5,950 bases of DNA. Source: Ignavibacteriales bacterium (GTDB lineage Bacteria; Bacteroidota; Ignavibacteria; Ignavibacteriales; Melioribacteraceae). The DNA lies in the NCBI GenBank assembly GCA_007280825.1, contig QYQI01000079.1, positions 1 to 5,950 on the forward strand, in the 5' to 3' direction. This document shows positions 1 through 5,950 of the stretch, piece by piece. The position numbers and the translations under genes were made by a program. The notes under the pieces were generated by a model. It did no database searches, was not told where the DNA came from, and saw only the letters and a list, made by a program, of their open reading frames with translations. The first letter of the stretch is position 1. Each line of letters opens with the position of its first letter.

Positions 1-64
1 CATGTACTTCTTCACTTCCAACCTGATAAATTTTAGCTATGTGTTCAATATTTATAATATTCAT
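1..64 (-). CDS. ABC transporter ATP-binding protein, N-terminal fragment (LolD/MacB type)
   Basis: Reading leftward from an ATG at 64-62, 21 codons are present before the window ends: MNIINIEHIAKIYQVGSEEVH. What is seen is the opening beta-strand pattern 'I-x-x-I-x-K-x-Y-x-x-G-x-x-x-V', typical of the LolD/MacB/FtsE class of ABC ATPases, where an Ala-Leu and the Walker A loop usually follow. Walker A and all later motifs lie outside the window, so ATPase activity is not directly shown. The gene starts 23 bases after the stop of the HlyD-family adaptor gene. That context strongly supports an ATPase energising a MacAB-TolC-like exporter from the cytoplasmic face. The ribosome site is weak (AAAGAACGGAAC, a few bases upstream), so translation may depend on coupling to the upstream gene. 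Whether it is a stand-alone ATPase or fused to a MacB-type permease cannot be told here. Confidence 0.8.
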   Translation of the reverse strand, partial: MNIINIEHIAKIYQVGSEEVH

Positions 65-87
65 TTTTGTTCCGTTCTTTAATTGAA

Positions 88-1365
88 TTACTTTTTCTCT
101 GTAGCTTTATGCTTAGCTTGAACAGATACTTTTGAACCTTCTTCTAATTCTTTAGATATAGCACGATAAGGACCGCTGACAACTTCTTCATCTCCTTTTA
201 ATCCGCTTAGAATCTCGATATAAGTATCGTCACTAATTCCTGTTTTAACTTCAATCATCTTTGTTTTATTTTCTTTTATAACAAACACAACTTCTTTCGG
301 TTTATTGCTTCTGTCTTTTTTAACTTTTACTTCGTTCTCAGGTTGCACTCCCTGTGGTGTGCTTGTAATCGGTTTATCAATTCTAGCAGTAACACTTTGA
401 ATTGGAACAGTTAAAACATTTTGCTTTTTCTCTGTTTCAATATCTGCATCGCAAGACATTCCGGGTCTAATACTATTTCCTGCATTTACAATAAGTACCT
501 TTACTTGAAAGTTTACAACTTCATCCTGAGTTCCAAGACCTTTTGTTACAGCACTATTTCCAATTTGAGTAACAACACCTTTAAATGTTTTATCTGAGAA
601 TGCATCAACGTGCACTTTTGCTGTATCACCAACTGAAATTAAGACAACATCATTTTCATCTACGTTAACAGTAGCTTCCATTTTGCTTAGATCTGCTACG
701 GTTAGCATTTCAGTACCGGGACTAAAACCGCTTCCTAAAACTCTTTCACTTAGATCAATATTACGTTTGCTTATCGTTCCATTCATCGGAGAATAAACAA
801 TCGTTTTATTAAGATTTGTAATAGCGTCTTTCAAAGAAGCTTCTGCTTGAGTTACGCCGGATTTTGAAGATTCGTAATTACTAAGTGTTTGCAGGTAAGT
901 TGATTTAGCGGTTTCGAGTTCAGAAGCGCTTGCCAAATTTTTCTGAGCTAAACCTTGCACTCTTTTATAATCGGATTCAACTTTATCAAGCAATGCTTTT
1001 GTAGAACTCAAAGATGACTTTGCTTGATCAAGCCGCGCCACAGCCATGTTACGTTGAGCTTCATAATTATCAGGCTTTATTCTTAAAAGGAGTTGCCCTT
1101 TTCTAACAACATCTCCTTCTCGTACAGCCAGATCAACAATTTCTCCGGTTGCCTCGGCACTAATCTTAACTTGATAAACCGGATTTATTTTACCAGTAGC
1201 AGAAACAACTTGAGTTACATTTCTCTTATCCACTTTTTCAGTTTGGACTGAAACAATTTCTTCCTTGTTACCGCTAAATACTACAAGCAGAAGAATAACA
1301 AGAAGCAGAAGTCCCAATCCTCCAAAAATAAAAAGTTTCTTTTTTGATTTTTTCCCGTTAGCCAT
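88..1365 (-). CDS. HlyD/MacA-family periplasmic adaptor subunit of a tripartite efflux pump
   Basis: This 425-residue protein is a membrane-fusion adaptor that would bridge an inner-membrane transporter to a TolC channel in the periplasm. In order: a Lys-rich cytoplasmic tip (residues 1-10), one membrane anchor (about 11-31), a first lipoyl half-motif (about 58-97, 'GEIVDLAVREGDVVRKGQ'), a long alpha-helical hairpin rich in Ala/Ser/Leu/Lys (about 102-186), the second lipoyl half ('VYSPMNGTISKR', 190-201), a beta-barrel domain (about 228-312, ending in 'IRPGMSCDADIET') and a membrane-proximal domain (313-415) ending in a Lys-rich tail. Length and domain order fit MacA-type adaptors. The start is supported by an AAGGAG site 9 bases upstream. 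A polar, charged insert at about 331-357 splits the membrane-proximal domain. The gene lies 24 bases after the TolC-family gene and 23 bases before the ABC ATPase, so ABC-driven export is more likely than RND. The substrate is unknown. Confidence 0.95.
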   Translation of the reverse strand: MANGKKSKKKLFIFGGLGLLLLVILLLVVFSGNKEEIVSVQTEKVDKRNVTQVVSATGKINPVYQVKISAEATGEIVDLAVREGDVVRKGQLLLRIKPDNYEAQRNMAVARLDQAKSSLSSTKALLDKVESDYKRVQGLAQKNLASASELETAKSTYLQTLSNYESSKSGVTQAEASLKDAITNLNKTIVYSPMNGTISKRNIDLSERVLGSGFSPGTEMLTVADLSKMEATVNVDENDVVLISVGDTAKVHVDAFSDKTFKGVVTQIGNSAVTKGLGTQDEVVNFQVKVLIVNAGNSIRPGMSCDADIETEKKQNVLTVPIQSVTARIDKPITSTPQGVQPENEVKVKKDRSNKPKEVVFVIKENKTKMIEVKTGISDDTYIEILSGLKGDEEVVSGPYRAISKELEEGSKVSVQAKHKATEKK

Positions 1366-1374
1366 TGTAATTAA

Positions 1375-1380
1375 CTCCTT
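1375..1380 (-). promoter_or_regulatory. Shine-Dalgarno site of the HlyD-family gene
   Basis: The minus strand reads AAGGAG here, 9 bases before the ATG at 1365-1363. It lies inside the 24-base gap after the tolC-family stop codon, so the adaptor gene can initiate efficiently on its own within the operon. The match to the anti-Shine-Dalgarno sequence is directly visible; its use is inferred. Confidence 0.8.
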
Positions 1381-1389
1381 AATATAAAT

Positions 1390-2736
1390 TTATTCATATT
1401 TTGAAAATTCTAATCTACCGATAGCATTGTTTAGCTTATCGTGCTGGCGATAGAAATCATAACCAGCATTAATTTTATTTCGCAGTGCATCTTGATAATC
1501 TCTGCTCGCTTGTAGAACATCAAGTATAGTAGCTGAACCAAGGTTATATCTTTCTTGATTAATTTTTCTAGTCTCTTCAGCAGCAAAAACACTCTTAGAA
1601 GCAACGTCTAAACTTTTTTTAGCCGCAACTAAGTCCAGATAAGTCTGTTTGATTTCAATTTTAATTTGTCTTTCTAATGCGAGAAGATCTTCTTGAGCAT
1701 TCAAAGCACTAACCTTTGCAAATTGTATTTGGCTTTCTGTACTGAAATTTGAAAAAATAGGAACACTTAACGATAAGCTAACATTCAAAACTTTTCTGTT
1801 AAAGAGATCGCCGGTTGTAATTGCACTGGTACCGTATGAATAATTTCCGCTTAAGGTTGGGAAAATTCCGCTTCGTGCAATTGTAACTCCGCTTTCTGCT
1901 GCACTTAGATTTAATTGCTGACTTTTATAATCAAAACGATTATCCAAAGCTGCATTTACCATAGCTTGTATATCGTTAAAATCTTTCATGTAGGAATCAG
2001 TATCCAAAGTTTTTTTGGCTACAAAAGGATCTACAAGAGAGTAATCCTCGAGAACATTTAATGAAAGATAATTTAACAGTGCTGCTTTAGAAGATTCATA
2101 AATGTTCTGAGTTTGAATAAGTAATAGTTCTGCACCTCCTAACTGAACTTGAGCTGAATAAACATCGGCAAGTGTTACTGATCCTAAACGATTTCTTTCT
2201 TGGACTGTCTCATATAATTTTTGGAAATACTTAACATTTTCTTCACGAACATTCATAAGTTCTTCTGCATTAAGCACTATGTAGAAATAATCTGTTGTAG
2301 TAAATACAATGTTCTGTTTTAGTTTTGCAATATTATACTCGCTTGCTTTAACATTATCTTTTCTTTCAGAAATTGTAGCATAGTTTGCGAGACCATTGAA
2401 AAGTGTAACACTTCCACCAACTCCAACACTGTAACTTCTGTTTTCTGCGATTGATGCTGGTATATCAGTTGTGTTGCCGAAGAAATCCCTTTGGTTTCCA
2501 CCTTTGTCATCTGTTCTTTGCCAATTCCACCCTAAAGAAGCACCAAGACTTGGTAATAATGAACCATATGCATTCTTTAATTGAGATTCGCTGGATAAAA
2601 GATTGTTCTTAGATTTAATTAGTAAAGTATTTTTTTGAAGAGCAATTGAAATTGCTTCATCGAGTGTTAGCTTTTTCTGAGCATATAAAGGTAAAGCTAG
2701 CAGCAAAACAATAAATAAAATTAAATATCTTTTCAT
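1390..2736 (-). CDS. TolC-family outer-membrane efflux protein
   Basis: With the ATG at 2736-2734 the protein has 448 residues. It begins with a classical signal peptide (MKRYLILFIVLLLALPLYA, predicted cleavage after Ala19), followed by 'LTLDEAISIALQKN', the usual opening of mature TolC-like proteins. Two related halves are seen. Each has an outer-membrane beta-strand region (about 64-114 and 295-330, the latter ending 'LSLSVPIFSN') and long periplasmic helices. The conserved helix-turn signatures are also duplicated: 'NRLGSVTLADVYSAQ' near 182-196 and 'RYNLGSATILDVLQA' near 396-410. This is the family's internal duplication; trimers form a channel through the outer membrane and periplasm. 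A start 40 codons further upstream is possible by frame. It would bury the signal peptide, overlap the tRNA nucleotidyltransferase gene and lacks a good ribosome site, so it is rejected. The gene heads an operon with the adaptor and ATPase genes. Confidence 0.95.
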   Translation of the reverse strand: MKRYLILFIVLLLALPLYAQKKLTLDEAISIALQKNTLLIKSKNNLLSSESQLKNAYGSLLPSLGASLGWNWQRTDDKGGNQRDFFGNTTDIPASIAENRSYSVGVGGSVTLFNGLANYATISERKDNVKASEYNIAKLKQNIVFTTTDYFYIVLNAEELMNVREENVKYFQKLYETVQERNRLGSVTLADVYSAQVQLGGAELLLIQTQNIYESSKAALLNYLSLNVLEDYSLVDPFVAKKTLDTDSYMKDFNDIQAMVNAALDNRFDYKSQQLNLSAAESGVTIARSGIFPTLSGNYSYGTSAITTGDLFNRKVLNVSLSLSVPIFSNFSTESQIQFAKVSALNAQEDLLALERQIKIEIKQTYLDLVAAKKSLDVASKSVFAAEETRKINQERYNLGSATILDVLQASRDYQDALRNKINAGYDFYRQHDKLNNAIGRLEFSKYE

Positions 2737-2830
2737 TAGTCTCTCCTTTTGAGAACAATTAAGATTTTCTTTCTTAAGTATTATGACGAGATAAGTGTTA
2801 TAAAAGTTACATTTTAAAGATAAGAAGATG
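2737..2830 (-). promoter_or_regulatory. Leader region of the efflux operon, possible promoter
   Basis: This 94-base gap is the largest non-coding stretch in the window. It separates the tRNA nucleotidyltransferase stop from the tolC-family start. It is strongly AT-rich. A -10-like TATAAC sits at 2802-2797 and a CATAAT at 2785-2780, but neither has a convincing -35 partner, and the Bacteroidota-type TAnnTTTG box was not seen. No GC-rich hairpin with a T-run, that is no intrinsic terminator, follows the upstream gene, so read-through is possible. A weak inverted repeat (TTAAGA, 7-base loop, TCTTAA) lies at 2777-2759. A separate promoter for the exporter is plausible from the gap length and the change of function, but no element is proven. 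Confidence 0.3.
2741..2750 (-). promoter_or_regulatory. Shine-Dalgarno site that fixes the tolC-family start
   Basis: The minus strand reads AAAAGGAGAG, with AGGAG ending 6 bases before the ATG at 2736-2734. Its strength and spacing, together with the signal peptide beginning exactly at that ATG, decide against the longer in-frame start at 2856. Confidence 0.85.
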
Positions 2831-4240
2831 TTACTTTTTATTTTTAAGATATTCATCTTTTATTGATAAAAAATAAGCATAAGCTTCTTCATAATTATTA
2901 TCAATTTTGCCGTCAAGAATTGCTTCCTCAATTGTAGTCTTAATATCTCCAACAAGTTTTGAAGGAGGAATGTTACAGATTTTCATAATTTCTTCTCCTC
3001 TAACCGGAGACTGAAACGCTCGCAATTTATCTCTCTCACGAACATCTTTAACTTTTTGCATCACGATTTCATAATTCTCAAGATACTTCGTTACTTTATT
3101 CGGATTCTTACTTGTAATATCAGCGCGGCAAAGAGTAATTAAATCATCCAGGTCTTCATCAGCAGTAACTATAAGTCTTCTAATTGCTGAATCAGTTACT
3201 TCCTCATCCACCAAAGCAATCGGTCGTAAATGTAAGCGAATTAATTTTTCAATGTAATCTAATTTGGTAAGAGGAAGTTTCATCCTTTCAAAGATTGATT
3301 TCATCATTCTTGCACCGAGTTCTTCATGCCCATGATAAGTCCAGCCGATTCCTTCAATAAATTTTTTAGTTGGCGGTTTTGCAATATCATGTGCTAAAGC
3401 TGCAAACCTCAACCAAATGTTATCACTAACAGAAGTGATATTATCAACTACTATACATGTATGGTAGAAAACATCTTTATGGTGAAAATCATTTCTTTGT
3501 TCTACTCCTGCAAGACTATGCAATTCTGGAAAAATTACTTTTAGAACTCCGTTCTCAAATAATAATATTAACCCGATCGAAGGTTTATCACTTGCGAGTA
3601 TTTTCATTAATTCATCGGTTATTCTTTCTTGGGAAACAATCTTAAGACGGTCAGGCATTAAGCTTGCGGCTTTCATAACAGATTCATCAACATGAAAATT
3701 CAACTGCGCAGCAAAACGAAATGCCCGCATGATGCGAAGTGGATCGTCATCAAAAGTTTTTTCAGCTTCAAGAGGTGTTCTGATTAATTTTCTTTCGATA
3801 TCATTTATTCCGTCAAACTTGTCAATCAACTTTCCAAATGTTTTTTCGTTTAATGAAACGGCTAAACTATTTATTGTAAAGTCGCGGCGGTTAAGATCAT
3901 CATCCAACGTTCCTTTTTCTACTTTAGGATTTCGGCTGTTGTGTTTATAAGATTCTTTGCGAGCTCCGACAAATTCGAGCGCCATTCCTTGATAATTGAA
4001 ATGTGCTGTCCCGAAATTTTTATAGATTGTGACTTCTTTTATTCCCAGATCGTTTGCTAATTGCTCGGCAAAATTAATCCCATCACCAACCACTAAGAAA
4101 TCCATTTCATTCTTATTTCGTTTTAGAATAATATCGCGAACAAATCCGCCAACAAGATAAAGTTCTTCATTCATCTTATCAGCGAGCAAAGAAGCAATTT
4201 TCAAAAACTTATATTTATTTAATTCTGTTTTAAAATCCAT
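2831..4240 (-). CDS. cca: CCA-adding-type tRNA nucleotidyltransferase with HD domain
   Basis: This 469-residue cytoplasmic enzyme of the class II nucleotidyltransferase family would add or repair the 3'-CCA end of tRNAs using CTP and ATP. Seen in order: the head motif GGFVRD (31-36) and catalytic loop 'NEMDFLVVGDG' (44-54), 'EFVGARKESY' (89-98), the ribose-recognition motif 'NRRDFTINSLA' (117-127), the nucleotide-template-type motif DDPLR (165-169) followed by 'MRAFRF', a further helical motif 'SQERITDEL' (203-211), then an HD phosphohydrolase domain (about 250-385) with H260, H284-D285, 'GHEELGARM' (304-312) and 'RLHLRP' (335-340). The length fits HD-containing family members from Bacteroidota-like lineages. 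The catalytic DxD reads E45-M46-D47, so its first Asp is Glu. The Shine-Dalgarno site is weak and the ATG lies 4 bases after the upstream stop, suggesting translational coupling. It could instead be a CC- or A-specific or poly(A) relative; if the genome has no second copy, CCA addition is the likely role. Confidence 0.92.
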   Translation of the reverse strand: MDFKTELNKYKFLKIASLLADKMNEELYLVGGFVRDIILKRNKNEMDFLVVGDGINFAEQLANDLGIKEVTIYKNFGTAHFNYQGMALEFVGARKESYKHNSRNPKVEKGTLDDDLNRRDFTINSLAVSLNEKTFGKLIDKFDGINDIERKLIRTPLEAEKTFDDDPLRIMRAFRFAAQLNFHVDESVMKAASLMPDRLKIVSQERITDELMKILASDKPSIGLILLFENGVLKVIFPELHSLAGVEQRNDFHHKDVFYHTCIVVDNITSVSDNIWLRFAALAHDIAKPPTKKFIEGIGWTYHGHEELGARMMKSIFERMKLPLTKLDYIEKLIRLHLRPIALVDEEVTDSAIRRLIVTADEDLDDLITLCRADITSKNPNKVTKYLENYEIVMQKVKDVRERDKLRAFQSPVRGEEIMKICNIPPSKLVGDIKTTIEEAILDGKIDNNYEEAYAYFLSIKDEYLKNKK

Positions 4241-4244
4241 TACA

Positions 4245-5950
4245 TCACTTTGTATAAGTTATTTTTATTTCATCATGGTTATTCTTAAACCAATTCACCA
4301 TTATTAAGTTTTCTATATACATATGATCATTATTATCATCTTTCTGATAATCGAATGATCTTATTGCAAAATATTGAGCTGTTTCATAATCTAGATTTCT
4401 TAAAGCATACTTAGATATTTCTAACGCTGCGTAACTCGAGGAGTAATCATGAACTTTTATATTTCTCTTTAATTCGGTTATTAAGTTATCTAAACCAGAA
4501 TTGTCATTAACAGAAAGATTAATCAGAGATGGAATGGAAAAATATTCTATTCCTTTCGAATTAAGAGATAGTATTTTTTGGTACTTCTGTTTTTGATTAT
4601 AATTCAAGTATTTTTTTAAGGAATCAACGCCTTCATCTAAAAGAGATTTTCTAATTAGCACTTCATTTGTAAAATTGATATGGGGACTCTGTACAATCAG
4701 CGAATCATATACAGAAACCGCTCTAATATATTGATTCGTTTGGATCAACAAATCCCCTAAGATCAATTCTAAATTATAATAGAATTGACTTGTTCTAAAA
4801 TTAACTATTTGATTATTCAAAAACTCTGTAGCTGTTACATATTTTTTCTCAGCAGAATATGATGACACTACCCCAAGCAATGACTGGTAAGAATTTGAAT
4901 AATCGTAAACATTCTTAAATAAGTCTAAAGCTTCCGAATATTTTTTATTTTTATATAATTCCCAGGCCTTTTTTACATCGGAAGCTGCCATTCGAGGGCA
5001 ATATTTTTTGAATATACTTACTCCGCCGAAATAAAGTTGAGCTCTGTTCTTATTGAATTCAATTTGATAATTCTCCAGGAATAATTCGTAATTTTTGGCA
5101 AGTTCATTAAGTTTTTTCCCATATACTTTTTGAAAATCATTTACTACATATAAATATTTAATTTTTGATATACCAAATTTATCTTCAAGATATTTTAGAA
5201 AAGACCCGGCATATATATATGAGATTGATGATGTCTGTGAAAAAAAATTAATCCCACTAAATAGTTTTTCAATAGAATATTTATAACCAGCTGTAAAAGC
5301 AAGTTTAGCCATGTAATGAACCGGATAATTATCATAATTATTTTCAATTGACATTGCAAGACCTTCAATCATCGCTGGATTAAAGTCTGCCGAAACTTTG
5401 AAAGGTGTTTGACCAAATTCCCCTGCTAAAATATGTACGAGTTCATGTTTTAAAGTTCCGCCATAATTATAGTAATTCAAATAGATTTGTTTCAGCCATG
5501 GTTTCGCAATATCAGCATTGCCTGAACCTAATAATTCTCTTTTACTTTCTTTCCCGGGAAATAGATATGAATCAATATTATTCGAGAATGGTAATGTAAG
5601 TTGAATCTTAATCTGGTCTAAGTAATATTCATGAAGAAGTGCATTATATCGTTTTTCTTTATCTCCTCGAAGTGAATCTGGTAAATGAATTTGGAAGTTA
5701 TTGGTAATTATTGTTGAAGCGAGTTCTTTTTCAATACGATTTTTATCGGTTGCAAAAAATAATTTTGGTTTCAATATCGAAAAGGAAAGAGAGATTAATA
5801 TTAGAGATAATACAATTAGATTTTTTTTAATTTTACTAATATTTATGATTTTCGTAGAGGTATAAAAGACTAAAATGAAAAAAGCTAGATTGAAAATCCT
5901 ATAAACTATTAATATGCGGTCAACTGATAAATCTTCATCATAAATAGTAC
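4245..5950 (-). CDS. Membrane-anchored HExxH metallopeptidase-like protein with TPR region, 5' truncated
   Basis: The frame is open from the right edge to a TGA at 4247-4245, giving 567 residues with no ATG or GTG in the first 58 codons. A TTG at 5774-5772 could be taken as the start, but it lacks a ribosome site and falls at the end of a hydrophobic segment, so the gene most likely begins outside the window. Seen: two membrane-like segments (residues about 12-30 and 44-59), joined by a Lys-rich loop containing K33, K39, K41 and K42, which by the positive-inside rule would place the rest outside the cytoplasm. The zinc-binding motif HELVH follows (168-172), and 'IEGLA' 23 residues after its second His would supply a third ligand, E195. 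This matches the gluzincin-like peptidase-MA pattern. 'YAGSFLKYLEDKFG' (about 246-259) is also typical of that fold. TPR-like helix pairs occupy about 328-351, 391-422 and 508-538. The substrate is unknown and proteolysis is inferred from the motif only. It ends 4 bases before the tRNA nucleotidyltransferase gene. Confidence 0.8.
   Translation of the reverse strand, partial: TIYDEDLSVDRILIVYRIFNLAFFILVFYTSTKIINISKIKKNLIVLSLILISLSFSILKPKLFFATDKNRIEKELASTIITNNFQIHLPDSLRGDKEKRYNALLHEYYLDQIKIQLTLPFSNNIDSYLFPGKESKRELLGSGNADIAKPWLKQIYLNYYNYGGTLKHELVHILAGEFGQTPFKVSADFNPAMIEGLAMSIENNYDNYPVHYMAKLAFTAGYKYSIEKLFSGINFFSQTSSISYIYAGSFLKYLEDKFGISKIKYLYVVNDFQKVYGKKLNELAKNYELFLENYQIEFNKNRAQLYFGGVSIFKKYCPRMAASDVKKAWELYKNKKYSEALDLFKNVYDYSNSYQSLLGVVSSYSAEKKYVTATEFLNNQIVNFRTSQFYYNLELILGDLLIQTNQYIRAVSVYDSLIVQSPHINFTNEVLIRKSLLDEGVDSLKKYLNYNQKQKYQKILSLNSKGIEYFSIPSLINLSVNDNSGLDNLITELKRNIKVHDYSSSYAALEISKYALRNLDYETAQYFAIRSFDYQKDDNNDHMYIENLIMVNWFKNNHDEIKITYTK
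5433..5447 (-). other. HELVH zinc-binding motif of the metallopeptidase-like domain
   Basis: The codons CAT GAA CTC GTA CAT encode His-Glu-Leu-Val-His, the HExxH signature with two zinc-binding histidines and a catalytic glutamate. The presumed third ligand is the Glu encoded at 5366-5364 in the sequence Ile-Glu-Gly-Leu-Ala, 23 residues after the second His. All three ligands and the catalytic Glu are intact, so the domain is not an obvious inactive relic. Confidence 0.8.
5772..5915 (-). other. Two predicted transmembrane segments upstream of the peptidase-like domain
   Basis: Translating upstream of 5774 gives one hydrophobic stretch at 5915-5859 ('ILIVYRIFNLAFFILVFYT') and another at 5819-5772 ('LIVLSLILISLSFSIL'), separated by a short loop containing four lysines. 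No stop interrupts the frame. The membrane prediction is by eye; T-rich DNA favours hydrophobic codons, which weakens the argument a little. The alternation with a charged loop and the continuity with a strong domain support real coding sequence. Confidence 0.65.

Noticed and set aside
2319..2510. A 63-codon minus-strand ORF inside the tolC-family gene
   Set aside because: It lies in another frame of a gene with clear family signatures and has no recognisable motif or ribosome site.
2759..2777. Inverted repeat TTAAGA / TCTTAA with a 7-base loop as a terminator or operator
   Set aside because: The stem has only 6 pairs with a single G-C pair and no following T-run; such repeats are expected by chance in AT-rich DNA.
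2737..2856. A 40-codon N-terminal extension of the tolC-family gene starting at ATG 2856
   Set aside because: It would place extra residues before a clear signal peptide, overlap the end of the tRNA nucleotidyltransferase gene by 26 bases, and lacks a good ribosome site, whereas the ATG at 2736 has a strong one.
3457..3950. Two plus-strand ORFs (3457-3645 and 3729-3950)
   Set aside because: Both are antisense to conserved parts of the tRNA nucleotidyltransferase and show no protein-like motif; they are shadows of the real gene.
4243..4245. ATG overlapping the TGA of the peptidase-like gene (TGATG) as a coupled start
   Set aside because: It is out of frame with the tRNA nucleotidyltransferase; the in-frame ATG is at 4240.
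5405..5599. A 64-codon plus-strand ORF
   Set aside because: It is antisense to the HELVH region of the peptidase-like gene and shows no independent support.
5772..5774. TTG as the start codon of the peptidase-like gene
   Set aside because: No Shine-Dalgarno site precedes it, it sits at the end of a hydrophobic segment, and the frame stays open to the window edge.

Overview
The window is a compact, AT-rich bacterial segment (about two-thirds A+T by eye). All recognisable genes lie on the minus strand and read from right to left. The tolC-family and hlyD-family genes have strong Shine-Dalgarno sites, the HD-containing tRNA nucleotidyltransferase is of the type common in Bacteroidota and relatives, and the composition is Lys/Asn/Ile-rich. 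Together these suggest the Bacteroidota/Ignavibacteria/Chlorobi side of the tree, with Ignavibacteria a reasonable guess. No rRNA or other taxonomic marker is present to settle this.

Layout in transcription order: (1) 5950-4245, a 5'-truncated gene. It encodes membrane segments followed by an HELVH zinc-metalloprotease-like domain and a C-terminal TPR-like helical region. The frame is open to the window edge, so the true start lies outside. (2) 4240-2831, a CCA-adding-type tRNA nucleotidyltransferase with a C-terminal HD domain, starting 4 bases after the previous stop. (3) A 94-base gap with no obvious terminator, a possible site for a promoter. (4) 2736-1390, a TolC-family outer-membrane efflux protein. 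(5) 1365-88, an HlyD/MacA-type periplasmic adaptor. (6) 64-1, the first 21 codons of an ABC-transporter ATPase of the LolD/MacB type, cut by the left edge.

Genes 4 to 6 form a tightly spaced tripartite export operon (24- and 23-base gaps): outer-membrane channel, adaptor, then ATPase, with permease subunits expected beyond the left edge. This is a MacAB-TolC-like arrangement; the substrate cannot be told from the sequence. Genes 1 and 2 look translationally coupled but have no obvious functional link.

No mobile element, CRISPR array, RNA gene or clear novel multi-gene system was seen. The points most worth a second look are the membrane-anchored HExxH/TPR protein, whose true start lies outside the window, and a Glu in place of the first Asp of the catalytic DxD motif in the tRNA nucleotidyltransferase.
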